Origin: an uncultured Bacilli bacterium
Lineage (GTDB): Bacteria > Bacillota_I > Bacilli_A > RF39 > UBA660
Reading direction: 5' to 3'
DNA length: 35,940 nt
NCBI GenBank assembly: GCA_944332715.1
Contig: CALVKN010000011.1
Coordinates: forward strand, 1-35,940
A program made the translations under genes and the position numbers. This document shows positions 8,450-16,091 of the stretch, piece by piece. The notes under the pieces were generated by a model. The model saw only the letters and a program-made list of their open reading frames with translations. It had not been told where the DNA came from and ran no database searches. Numbering within the stretch: position 1 is the first letter of the stretch; each line of letters begins with the position of its first letter.

Positions 8450-8491
8450 TTAGCACTCATGCTTGACAACTGCTAATTTTAGTAGTATATT
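8450..8491 (+). promoter_or_regulatory. CIRCE-like operator overlapping a consensus promoter (Hsp20)
   Basis: TTAGCACTC (8450-8458), nine bases, then AACTGCTAA (8468-8476) is the HrcA-binding CIRCE element (TTAGCACTC-N9-GAGTGCTAA) with two mismatches, both in the right arm. It overlaps a perfect -35 TTGACA (8463-8468), which is followed by a 17-base spacer and TATATT (8486-8491). Repressor binding would directly block RNA polymerase, so Hsp20 should be induced by heat or protein misfolding through HrcA. Confidence 0.85.
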
Positions 8492-8583
8492 ATTAGTGTC
8501 AATAGGAAATATTGATAAAAACATTTTCAAGTATAAACGTAAATATTTTGAAAATAATAATTAAGAAAGGATGATGATTATTT

Positions 8584-8958
8584 ATGTTACCTAGTAGAAT
8601 GTTTTTTGATGATATGTTAAGTGATTTGACAGTAGAAAATAAGATGAAATGTGATATTTATGAAAAGGATAATAAAGTATTCATAGAAATGGATATTCCT
8701 GGCTATGATAAAGGGGATATTAAAGTAGAATGCAATAAAGGAAATATTGTAATTCGTGCTGAAAAAGAACAAAAAGAAGAAGAAAACAAAAAATATCTTC
8801 ATCGTGAAAGAAAAATGTATGGCAAGATTGAAAGAAGTTTCCATCTAGAAGATATTGATGAAGATACAATATCTGCTGAATTTAAAGATGGTATCCTTAC
8901 AGTCAGCGTTGATAAAGTTGATGAAGATAAAAACAAGAAATTTATCGAAGTTAAATAA
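8584..8958 (+). CDS. hsp20: Hsp20/alpha-crystallin small heat-shock protein
   Basis: This 124-residue protein is an ATP-independent holdase that binds unfolding proteins. It has the alpha-crystallin domain: KCDIYEKDNKVFIEMDIPGYDKGDIKVE, then a loop rich in lysine and glutamate, YGKIERSFHLEDIDEDTISAEFKDGILTVS (the A-x-x-x-n-G-x-L motif reads AEFKDGILTV), and a short C-terminal tail. The I-x-I oligomerisation motif is not obvious in the tail (KFIEVK). The start is preceded by AAGAAAGGATGATGA with a somewhat long spacing. It is monocistronic, under the CIRCE-like promoter at 8450-8491 and closed by the hairpin at 8972. Confidence 0.93.
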   Translation: MLPSRMFFDDMLSDLTVENKMKCDIYEKDNKVFIEMDIPGYDKGDIKVECNKGNIVIRAEKEQKEEENKKYLHRERKMYGKIERSFHLEDIDEDTISAEFKDGILTVSVDKVDEDKNKKFIEVK

Positions 8959-8971
8959 TTTAACACAAAAA

Positions 8972-9000
8972 CCAGTGCTTACTACACTGGCTTTTATTTT
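8972..9000. terminator. Bidirectional terminator between Hsp20 and M14 peptidase
   Basis: Stem CCAGTG / CACTGG with a 7-base loop; T-rich on the plus side and TTTTTG on the minus side. It serves both converging genes. Confidence 0.8.
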
Positions 9001-9007
9001 GTCTTAA

Positions 9008-10540
9008 TTATCTTCTTGAAGTAGTACCATATACTACTCTTCCATTTTCATAATGCATAGTATAATTTGTATCATATAAATAACTTAAACTTCTAATTGT
9101 TTGCATCATTTTAGAACAAGCCCTCATATTAGCAAACATTGTTGGAACATAGTTTCCTTTATAATCACAATATGGTGCTATTGGATTTCCTCCAGCTTTG
9201 GATAATTCTAGCAAAAATGATGCAATATATTTTTTACGTAAAACATCTCCTACGCCAGTTATTTTATCAGGATATCCCATATGTTTATAAGGATCATTTA
9301 CTCCCTTTACATCTTCATATGCCCTACCTGTTTCTTTAACATATTCAGTAGCAATACGATTATTAATATAAAACGAAAAGTTTCTTTCTACTCCTGTATC
9401 GTGAGCTTGCTCTAAGTCATCATCAGCAACAGGATATAAATAAATTACACCTCCAGTACCGTGACAATTAATAAAAGCATAGTTTTCACTAGATTCATCT
9501 TGTCTAGCCAAAAATTCATATAATGCTTCATTTTCGGGTTCACTAACAAATTCGCCATTTAAATCAACACTTGCTGAACCAACTGGACCAGGAATACTTT
9601 TTGCTAAGTTATTATCTCTAAGATTAGCATAAACAATTCCTTCTTCCGCTACTTGCCTTTTTTGTGTTTCAAAATAAAATTCATTATTATCATTCAAATT
9701 AACACCAGCAGAATTAGAGAAAAAATTAGCAAGGGTTGCGATTGGAAAATCATTATTAGCATATATTTTTCTTAAAGATTCTTTTAGTTTGATATGGGCA
9801 TCATCAATCTCCGGAATACAATCTATACTAATATTATCAAAAATCTTATGATGCATCTTATCTTTAGGTATTACCAAATCTGGATCTAACTTTCTTTGTT
9901 GCCAAACATTACGTACTGTTTCACTAACAGTCATTCCATTTATTTTAGTATTAGCAATTAAAAAATCTTCTACATCCCTTAAGGAAAAATCTTTATTTAA
10001 ATAAGTTTTCCAAAATAATTTAATAAGTTTACTACTAAGTTCACTAAGGCCATTTTCATTGCAAACTGTTCTTATACAAGCATTAACAGCCATCGAATTT
10101 ATATCATCACTTTTATATGCTAAATAATATCTTTTACTAAATGCTTCAATCTCTTGTGGACTCATATCATTCATTACTGAATTTAAAGCATAGGTTGTTG
10201 TAAAATAGCCCTCTGGATTTTGACAAGGAATAAAATCAATTGTAAATTCATTAGGATCAAAATCCTCAAAAGTTCCTTTACCTAAAGCAATATTATTCAT
10301 AAGTTGGCTAACGAAATCAACACTAATTATTTCATTACCATGTGCTCCTCCCATATAAACTATATGTTTAGGCCCATTACCAATAGTATAATGTTCAATT
10401 GGAAATCCACATCTGCTTTTACCCAAATCTTGCTGTTTTATAACTTGAAACTTATTATTAGGATTACTACAAATATCTAACAATCTCTTATTATATTTAG
10501 CATAATCAAGTATCTCATATTTAATATCAAAATCATTCAT
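9008..10540 (-). CDS. M14-family zinc carboxypeptidase-like protein
   Basis: This 510-residue protein carries the metal-binding H-x2-E of M14 carboxypeptidases (GGAHGNE, H67 and E70), a following substrate-pocket motif FIPCQNPEGY, the later zinc histidine in INCHGTGG, and a candidate catalytic glutamate in FLLELSKAGG near the C-terminus. A helical insert of about 130 residues separates the first zinc site from the rest, making it longer than typical M14 domains. There is no signal peptide or lipobox, so it probably works in the cytoplasm, perhaps on peptides or recycled cell-wall fragments. It lies 87 bp downstream of the DUF2828 gene, with that gene's terminator between them. The substrate is unknown. 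Confidence 0.82.
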   Translation of the reverse strand: MNDFDIKYEILDYAKYNKRLLDICSNPNNKFQVIKQQDLGKSRCGFPIEHYTIGNGPKHIVYMGGAHGNEIISVDFVSQLMNNIALGKGTFEDFDPNEFTIDFIPCQNPEGYFTTTYALNSVMNDMSPQEIEAFSKRYYLAYKSDDINSMAVNACIRTVCNENGLSELSSKLIKLFWKTYLNKDFSLRDVEDFLIANTKINGMTVSETVRNVWQQRKLDPDLVIPKDKMHHKIFDNISIDCIPEIDDAHIKLKESLRKIYANNDFPIATLANFFSNSAGVNLNDNNEFYFETQKRQVAEEGIVYANLRDNNLAKSIPGPVGSASVDLNGEFVSEPENEALYEFLARQDESSENYAFINCHGTGGVIYLYPVADDDLEQAHDTGVERNFSFYINNRIATEYVKETGRAYEDVKGVNDPYKHMGYPDKITGVGDVLRKKYIASFLLELSKAGGNPIAPYCDYKGNYVPTMFANMRACSKMMQTIRSLSYLYDTNYTMHYENGRVVYGTTSRR

Positions 10541-10600
10541 TTATATCAACTCTAAATCTATAATAACAAGGATTTCTTAAAATAACAAGTATTACATAGC

Positions 10601-10629
10601 AAACAAAAAAACGACTAAAAATCGTTTTT
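10601..10629 (-). terminator. Intrinsic terminator of the DUF2828/vWA gene
   Basis: On the minus strand, AAAACGA / TCGTTTT with a 7-base loop runs into TTTG. The stem overlaps the stop codon of the gene that ends at 10628. Confidence 0.75.
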
Positions 10630-12049
10630 ACAACATTTCTAGATAATCCTTAAGTTGCTCTAGCATTACATCCGTTGGATTATACTCATCTAATGTAAAT
10701 AGATTTTCTAAAACATTAACTGAAAAACCACTAACTATAGCAACATCACTATCGTATTTAGTTACAGGTATACCTAATGTCATCCCAGCAGCATTCCAAA
10801 ATATCACTGTTGGCAATTTATATCCTTTATCAGCAAATGCCTTTTTCCATCCACTAAAATTAGTCCCCCCTTTTGATTGTACCCCATCATCAAATTCCAT
10901 ATCGGAAATAATTAAAATATGACTAGGCACATCACTTTCTTTAACTTCATTTTGAACTAATACATTAAGCAAAAGCTCAAATACTTTATCGATATCCGTA
11001 TTCTGTGGATTAATACACTCCATATTTTGAACAATATCATAAATTGTTTTTCCTTTTATCTCTTGAATAGTGGGTTCTTCGGAAAATGTAATATAATGAT
11101 TTTTAAATATTCCACTATTTCTCTCAGCTGTATATATTGCCAAACCAATAGATGCGAAAATAGGAATACCTCCATACAATGTCATAGATCCAGATGTATC
11201 AGCAACAACTAAAACATTTTTATCTGTTGTTATTTTCTTTTGATTTTTCCACATTAAATCAAATAATTCTTTATCTCCATTGTTGTTCAATATCTTATTT
11301 ATTATTTCATAACAAAATAATCCATTAGTATTAACTTTGCCTTCTCCCTTAGTTACATTAGTTTTATATTCCCTAAACTTATCAGGCATCCATTTATTAA
11401 AAGCATTACTATATTTTAGCATTGCTTTTGCAGGGACTTTATTAAAATCAATATTTTCATATTGTTTATTAGTTAAATTTTTTTCTACAATATTTATTTT
11501 TTTTCTAAGCACACTTAAAGTAGAGCGATATTCTTTTTCACTCATATCAAGTAACTTAACTAATCTCTTAGCAAGCAAATTATTCTTTTTATGTGTTCTA
11601 AGTGAAGGCATCCACTTAGCAAGCAAACTTGGATTATCACTATCCATATCTTTAGTTAACTGTTCCTTAATTAAAGCAACAGTCTCCTTTTCAACAAAAG
11701 TATTAATGCCTTCAAGAATATAATCATATCTTCCCAAAGAACCAATAAAAGGCAAAATCTTTAAAGCTGCATCAGAATTAGTTTCACATAAAAACTTATA
11801 AATAATTTTAAATACTCGTCTTTCTCCTTTACCATTTCTAATATCTAGTATATAAAGTAAATTAGCTAAGGCTAAATCTTCATTTTCTAGGAAAGCTTTA
11901 TTAAACTTAGTTATGATATCACTTTCCCTATTAAATCTTGAAACCATACTAAATAAATCTAAATTAGCATTAAAACTAGTTGCATAATATTTAGATCCCT
12001 TAGTATTAAGTACTGTATTGTTTTTCTTTAATTCATCTAATAAGTTCAT
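10628..12049 (-). CDS. DUF2828 family protein with C-terminal vWA domain
   Basis: This 473-residue protein has a helical N-terminal part containing ILDIRNGKGERRVF (about 68-80), a hallmark of the DUF2828 family, which is distantly like the TROVE/Ro60 RNA-binding ring proteins. The C-terminal half is a von Willebrand A domain with an intact MIDAS motif DTSGS (D284, S286, S288) and further conserved acidic positions (ISDMEFDDG). Ro-like proteins bind small structured RNAs in RNA quality control; whether this one does is not known. It has a strong SD (AGGAGG) and a roughly 110-base leader with a notable hairpin (see 12080-12130). It reads toward an M14 peptidase and is preceded by a small HTH-like gene. 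Confidence 0.85.
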   Translation of the reverse strand: MNLLDELKKNNTVLNTKGSKYYATSFNANLDLFSMVSRFNRESDIITKFNKAFLENEDLALANLLYILDIRNGKGERRVFKIIYKFLCETNSDAALKILPFIGSLGRYDYILEGINTFVEKETVALIKEQLTKDMDSDNPSLLAKWMPSLRTHKKNNLLAKRLVKLLDMSEKEYRSTLSVLRKKINIVEKNLTNKQYENIDFNKVPAKAMLKYSNAFNKWMPDKFREYKTNVTKGEGKVNTNGLFCYEIINKILNNNGDKELFDLMWKNQKKITTDKNVLVVADTSGSMTLYGGIPIFASIGLAIYTAERNSGIFKNHYITFSEEPTIQEIKGKTIYDIVQNMECINPQNTDIDKVFELLLNVLVQNEVKESDVPSHILIISDMEFDDGVQSKGGTNFSGWKKAFADKGYKLPTVIFWNAAGMTLGIPVTKYDSDVAIVSGFSVNVLENLFTLDEYNPTDVMLEQLKDYLEML

Positions 12050-12079
12050 GATACATACCTCCTATAATTAGCAAAAAAC

Positions 12080-12130
12080 AAGCCACAAAATTTACCTAAT
12101 TTTCACTTTTTTTTCTGCTGAATGTGGCTT
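12080..12130 (-). ncRNA. Structured leader upstream of the DUF2828/vWA gene (candidate small RNA or attenuator)
   Basis: On the minus strand, AAGCCACA (12130-12123) pairs with TGTGGCTT (12087-12080) around a 35-base loop. The 3' arm is followed by G and TTTTTT, like a terminator. A TATAAT at 12173-12168 (minus) would start transcription near 12161. The arrangement fits either a short terminated RNA or an attenuator controlling the vWA gene. A Y-RNA-like partner is a speculative alternative given the Ro-like family. Confidence 0.4.
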
Positions 12131-12276
12131 TAACAAGACACCCACTAAGTAAACACGAAAATTACCAATTATACTTTCTTATAATGTGTTGCTGTATGTG
12201 TCTTTTTCTTTTTGCACAATCATTATAGTATATGCACTTAAACTTTAGGTCGCTTTTAAAGCGACAAAAAATACTG

Positions 12277-12648
12277 TCATAAAACAGTATTGGTGAAAAT
12301 GAATAGATAATTATTCACTACATCGATATCATAAATCTTATTATCCAAGCAATATGCAACAACTAAATCAAAATCACTATTACTCTTTAAAGAATAACCG
12401 GCACTATTTAACAATTTATTAAAATCGCATCTTTCCAAATTAAGAGCAAAGCCTAATTTGATAACTGTATTCTTTTTAGGAATGTAATTTCTATTACATC
12501 TTATCTTAGAAAATAATCTTCTATCGATATCTACCTTTTTATAAATCTCCGAATCCCGAAAGCCACTCTTATCAATATAAAAAAATAGCAATTCATTAAA
12601 ATCCAAAGATTTATGATGATTTAAATATGTCTTTAAAGACTCCTTCAT
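12277..12648 (-). CDS. Small helix-turn-helix-like protein
   Basis: This 123-residue protein reads DFNELLFFYIDKSGFRDSEIYKKVDIDRRLFSKIRCN, then a lysine-rich turn, VIKLGFALNLERCDFNKLLNSAGYSL, and a C-terminal helix pair. I recall a common Firmicutes domain with this ELLF..IDK.G..D.E.YK.A.IDR..FSKIR pattern, an XRE-like fold found alone or joined to vWA or macro domain proteins. DNA or RNA binding is likely but not proven. The start has a perfect AGGGAGG five bases upstream. Directly upstream of that is a perfect inverted repeat (12665-12688), so the protein may control its own gene. It lies just before the DUF2828/vWA gene on the same strand, separated by about 230 bp. Confidence 0.72.
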   Translation of the reverse strand: MKESLKTYLNHHKSLDFNELLFFYIDKSGFRDSEIYKKVDIDRRLFSKIRCNRNYIPKKNTVIKLGFALNLERCDFNKLLNSAGYSLKSNSDFDLVVAYCLDNKIYDIDVVNNYLFIFTNTVL

Positions 12649-12664
12649 ATGAACCTCCCTTGTG

Positions 12665-12688
12665 AATTCGTATTATCAATTACGAATT
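12665..12688 (-). promoter_or_regulatory. Palindrome upstream of HTH-like gene, candidate operator
   Basis: AATTCGTA (12665-12672) and TACGAATT (12681-12688) form perfect 8-bp arms around an 8-base spacer. It lies next to the ribosome binding site of the HTH-like gene, the usual place for an autoregulatory operator. Confidence 0.5.
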
Positions 12689-12742
12689 TTAATCACAATA
12701 TTTTCCAGTTCACAACTTTAGTTCATATAAATATAAATCACC

Positions 12743-12760
12743 GAGTTAGATAACTAACTC
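12743..12760 (-). terminator. Hairpin after LigD-like gene
   Basis: GAGTTAG / CTAACTC with a 4-base loop, about 30 bases past the stop codon at 12792. The following sequence on the minus strand is T-rich but not a clean run, so terminator strength is uncertain. Confidence 0.45.
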
Positions 12761-12791
12761 ACCAATAATATATCAAATTAGATTTATAAAA

Positions 12792-14153
12792 TCAAGACCA
12801 AAAATTTTCCCATGGATCTTTTCTTCTTATTCTTTTAATTGCTTCTTTTATCGTTATTTCATCAGGCCTTACTTTATCAAGTTCACTCCACTTTATAGGC
12901 ATAGATACCGTCGCTTTCCTTCTAAGCCTAATAGAATATGGTGCAACACTCGTAGAACCCTTTATATTTCTAATCCAATCAATAAATATTTTACCTTTTC
13001 TTTTGCTTTTCTTCATATTGCTAGTATATTTATCTGGCCAAGTAAGTTCCATCAATTTAGCAATATCACGTGCTATCTTTCTAGCATTTTTCCATGTCAC
13101 TTTACTTCTTAAAGGAACTACTACATGATATCCTTTACCACCGCTAGTTTTTAAAAATGATTCTAATTTATACTCATCTAATATCATCTTTAAATCCTTA
13201 ACTCCTCTTCTCAGTTTTTCTAAACTTAAACCTTCATCGGGATCTAAATCAAAAACTAACATATCTGCATGATTTACATCATCTACTCTACTTCCCCATA
13301 TATGAAATTCATAACTATTCATTTGCACTTCACTAAGTAAACCAAACTTATCCTTAATGTAATAGTAGTCATTCCTTTTATCTTCATTGGTTTTCAATTT
13401 CTTAACACCTAAAAAAGAATCCAAATTTTCAAAATGTTTCTTATAAAAAGGCTTCCCTCCATAACCATCGGGAAGTCTTATAGTACTAATAAGTCTATTT
13501 TTTAAAAAGGGAAGCATTCTCTCACTTACAATTTCATAATAATCAAAAATATCTTTTTTAGTTACTTTCGGATTTTTAAAAATAACTTTATCAGGATTGG
13601 TGAGTTCTACCCCATTATTTTCTTTTATCTCTTCCATTGTTTTTCCACTTTTAATACTTGTATTAAATTCTAAAATATCATCATATAAGTGGTATTCATC
13701 TTGATCCTTAATTAATAACCAATTATTATCACTCATCAAAACTAAAGTCCATAATCCTTTTAATCTTTTTCCATGTAATTTAAACTTTATTAGCCCCTTT
13801 TTTAAATCTAATCTCTTTCCATCTACCAATTCCCATGTCCCATAATCCCAAAGCATTACTACTCCTGCACCATATTCTCCTTTAGGAATTACCCCTTCAA
13901 AATCCCGATAACTTAAAGGATGATCCTCAACCATCACCGCCAGTCTTTTATTCTTTGGATTATATGATGGCCCTTTAGGAACCGCCCAACTTTTTAATAC
14001 TCCGCCCCACTCTAATCTAAAATCATAATGATCTTTTCTTGCTATATGATGTTGTACTACAAATCTAAGTCTTTTTTTACCTTTCTCTCGCTTCCCTCTT
14101 GGTTCACTAGTTTTATTAAAATCTCTTTTTTGGTTATATTCTTTTAATGCCAT
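12792..14153 (-). CDS. LigD-type 3'-phosphoesterase and polymerase, no ligase domain
   Basis: This 453-residue protein is the end-processing part of bacterial non-homologous end joining. Residues 30-165 are the phosphoesterase domain, with conserved FVVQHH, DHYDFRLEWGG (H36, H42, D44, R46) and HPLSYRDFEG (H78). Residues 185-450 are the primase-like polymerase: DLDPDEG (D302, D304), SGGKGYHV and the third acidic residue in FIDW. Together they trim 3' ends and fill gaps with a preference for ribonucleotides. The ATP-dependent ligase that is fused in classical LigD is encoded separately at 16073, and Ku at 16926. The domain order (phosphoesterase first, no ligase) differs from Mycobacterium and Bacillus LigD. 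Its SD (AGAGG) lies inside the terminator stem of the PHP gene, so translation may be restrained. Confidence 0.93.
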   Translation of the reverse strand: MALKEYNQKRDFNKTSEPRGKREKGKKRLRFVVQHHIARKDHYDFRLEWGGVLKSWAVPKGPSYNPKNKRLAVMVEDHPLSYRDFEGVIPKGEYGAGVVMLWDYGTWELVDGKRLDLKKGLIKFKLHGKRLKGLWTLVLMSDNNWLLIKDQDEYHLYDDILEFNTSIKSGKTMEEIKENNGVELTNPDKVIFKNPKVTKKDIFDYYEIVSERMLPFLKNRLISTIRLPDGYGGKPFYKKHFENLDSFLGVKKLKTNEDKRNDYYYIKDKFGLLSEVQMNSYEFHIWGSRVDDVNHADMLVFDLDPDEGLSLEKLRRGVKDLKMILDEYKLESFLKTSGGKGYHVVVPLRSKVTWKNARKIARDIAKLMELTWPDKYTSNMKKSKRKGKIFIDWIRNIKGSTSVAPYSIRLRRKATVSMPIKWSELDKVRPDEITIKEAIKRIRRKDPWENFWS

Positions 14154-14196
14154 ATAAAAAACCTCTATTTTTAGTTTAAGTAAAATAGAAGTTTTT
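14154..14196 (-). terminator. Terminator of PHP gene that contains the LigD ribosome binding site
   Basis: On the minus strand a 12-bp stem with one mismatch (arms 14193-14182 and 14171-14160) is followed by TTTTTTAT and then the LigD ATG at 14153. The SD AGAGG is part of the 3' arm. Confidence 0.75.
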
Positions 14197-14201
14197 ATGT
14201 A

Positions 14202-15137
14202 TTAATCTAAATAAATCGGCTGACTCCAAGCACACTTCCCACTATTATCTATAATTTTAACCCAAACGTAATATTCACTACCCTTTAGTTCATATTCACC
14301 TTGAGTTATTTCTTCATCATTTAAATCAAATATATTTTTGCATCTTCTTAAATTACTATAAAAAATTATTCTTTTAACTGGAGTTGTTTCTATCTTAAAT
14401 ACTTTTTCTTCTCTTCTTAAGTCTAGTATTAAAGGTCCAGTCGACGGATAAAAATTGCCAGATTTTATAGCATCTAAAATACTTTCTTCATTATTATCAG
14501 CACAAACCATATTAAAGCCTCCAAAACATCTATCAATTTTTGTTCCATAATATGGTCCATGAAAATCATCATTAGCACTTATCAAAAACTTTTTATGATT
14601 ATTAAGTAATGTTCTAATTAAAGTATCAGCACTATAAATACCAGTTTCTTGCAAAAAATCCTTATTATTAAATATCTCTATTACATCATACCCATTTAAA
14701 GATAAATGTTCATTATCTGTAAGTCTCGAAAAGAGCGGATGATTAAATTGCACTAAAGAATACATTTTATTAAGTTCATCAATATTTTTTTGTAAATCGC
14801 TAGCATTTTCATAAAATTTAACTTCTGGTTTAACCTTCATTTTAGGTATAAAACAATTAAAATGCGCATAAGTTCCTCTTCTATCATCATCCCTAACATA
14901 TAAACTAGATTCTTCCACTCCATGAATTAAAGTAATACCTTCATTATATTCTTCTTCACAAAATACTTCATGATCAGTTATTCCTAAAAAATCATAACCA
15001 TTATTCTTATAAATATTTAATACTTCCTTAACACTATAATCACCATCTGAATTAGTTGTATGTGTATGTAAATTACCCTTTAAATACTTTCTATTTTTAT
15101 CAATATATACTTCTCTATCAGACAAAATTACTAGCAT
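14202..15137 (-). CDS. PHP-domain metal-dependent phosphoesterase
   Basis: This 311-residue protein has the PHP motifs: NLHTHTTNSDG (motif I), GITDHE (II), QFNHPLFSR (III) and ISANDDFHGP (IV). PHP proteins hydrolyse phosphate esters with two or three metals; relatives act as nucleases, phosphatases or polymerase proofreading domains. The C-terminal 70 residues look like a beta-rich accessory domain. It starts one base after the TGA of the DUF1848 gene, with GGGTGATG as SD, so the two are co-translated. Sitting inside an end-joining cluster, it could remove 3' phosphates or process nucleotides, but this is inference. Confidence 0.88.
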   Translation of the reverse strand: MLVILSDREVYIDKNRKYLKGNLHTHTTNSDGDYSVKEVLNIYKNNGYDFLGITDHEVFCEEEYNEGITLIHGVEESSLYVRDDDRRGTYAHFNCFIPKMKVKPEVKFYENASDLQKNIDELNKMYSLVQFNHPLFSRLTDNEHLSLNGYDVIEIFNNKDFLQETGIYSADTLIRTLLNNHKKFLISANDDFHGPYYGTKIDRCFGGFNMVCADNNEESILDAIKSGNFYPSTGPLILDLRREEKVFKIETTPVKRIIFYSNLRRCKNIFDLNDEEITQGEYELKGSEYYVWVKIIDNSGKCAWSQPIYLD

Positions 15138-15138
15138 A

Positions 15139-16026
15139 TCACATCACCCTTTCCTTTATTATATCATCACTTGCCAAATTACCAATAAGTAAAGTTGAAT
15201 TATCATCATGCTTTAAACAATTAGAATTTACTATATCTTCCATATAATTAGCATAGCAATATTTACACATATGTTTACATGTATTATACACCCCTATATC
15301 AACCATTTGAACGCATTCACACTTTCCACCCTTGCGAGCATTCTGCACCTTATACTTTTTGCCAGTCATTTTAAATGCTAATTTTCTAGATAAACAATCT
15401 CCCTTAACAAAGCCATACTCAACTAAATTGCGGTTTTCAAAACACGTCTGAACAACCATTCCATTATTCTCTGCAACCTTACTAAAAGACCTACCCAACT
15501 CTTCATACATATCTTCTGTAAATGCGTGTGGTTTCATATAAGCAATATTCTTTTGAACATTTTTATAATTATCTAAAAAAGAAACAATTACTTTTTTTAC
15601 ATACCCATTTAATAGTTCACACATTCTTTTAAATGCTTTTTTATGATAATCCATTGTATAAACATTATTTATAAATATTGGATCATACCTAACAACTACA
15701 TTATCACTCCCTATAATTTTAGATATCTCTTTTATTCCTTCGATTATTTTTCTTTTATCTATAACATTTGGTTCTATATTTTTTTTATAAGGTGTAAGTG
15801 TTACATGAAATAAAATTGGTTTATCAATCTCTTTTAAATAAGGAATAATCGGCAAAGGATTTTTCGTACAAAACATAATCATATCGACATCACTAAAATT
15901 AATACGACTTACTAACTTAGGATTAAAAGGATTTCTAACATCAACAAAGCTAGCCCTATACCTATTCATAAACCACTTGCTATAAAAAGCCACAATATCG
16001 CATCTTCCACTTACAAATAAAACCAT
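15139..16026 (-). CDS. DUF1848 family radical-SAM-like protein
   Basis: This 295-residue protein matches DUF1848: an N-terminal SGRCDIVAFYSKWFMNR, FCTKNPLPI, and the C-terminal cysteine group KCECVQMVDIGVYNTC followed by KHMCKYCYANY. The last part carries a C-x3-C-x2-C set typical of a 4Fe-4S cluster for S-adenosylmethionine cleavage, placed unusually at the C-terminus, and the overall look recalls the spore photoproduct lyase group. No reaction is known to me for the family. It is translationally coupled to the PHP gene and follows the ligase gene, though a terminator lies between. Its presence among Ku, ligase and LigD genes, opposite another radical SAM repair-type gene, hints at DNA lesion chemistry. 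Confidence 0.85.
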   Translation of the reverse strand: MVLFVSGRCDIVAFYSKWFMNRYRASFVDVRNPFNPKLVSRINFSDVDMIMFCTKNPLPIIPYLKEIDKPILFHVTLTPYKKNIEPNVIDKRKIIEGIKEISKIIGSDNVVVRYDPIFINNVYTMDYHKKAFKRMCELLNGYVKKVIVSFLDNYKNVQKNIAYMKPHAFTEDMYEELGRSFSKVAENNGMVVQTCFENRNLVEYGFVKGDCLSRKLAFKMTGKKYKVQNARKGGKCECVQMVDIGVYNTCKHMCKYCYANYMEDIVNSNCLKHDDNSTLLIGNLASDDIIKERVM

Positions 16027-16052
16027 AATTAATCACATAAATATTAAAGCAG

Positions 16053-16091
16053 AAAAATAAAAAAAAGACAACCTACAAAAAAGGATGTCTT
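16053..16091 (-). terminator. Intrinsic terminator of the FAD/Rieske-Ku-ligase operon
   Basis: On the minus strand AAGACATCCT pairs with AGGTTGTCTT (one G-T or mismatch), followed by a run of at least eight Ts. It overlaps the ligase stop codon and separates that operon from DUF1848. Confidence 0.85.

Noticed and set aside
12080-12130. Known riboswitch class in the vWA leader
   Set aside because: I could not match the stem and loop to any conserved aptamer that I know.
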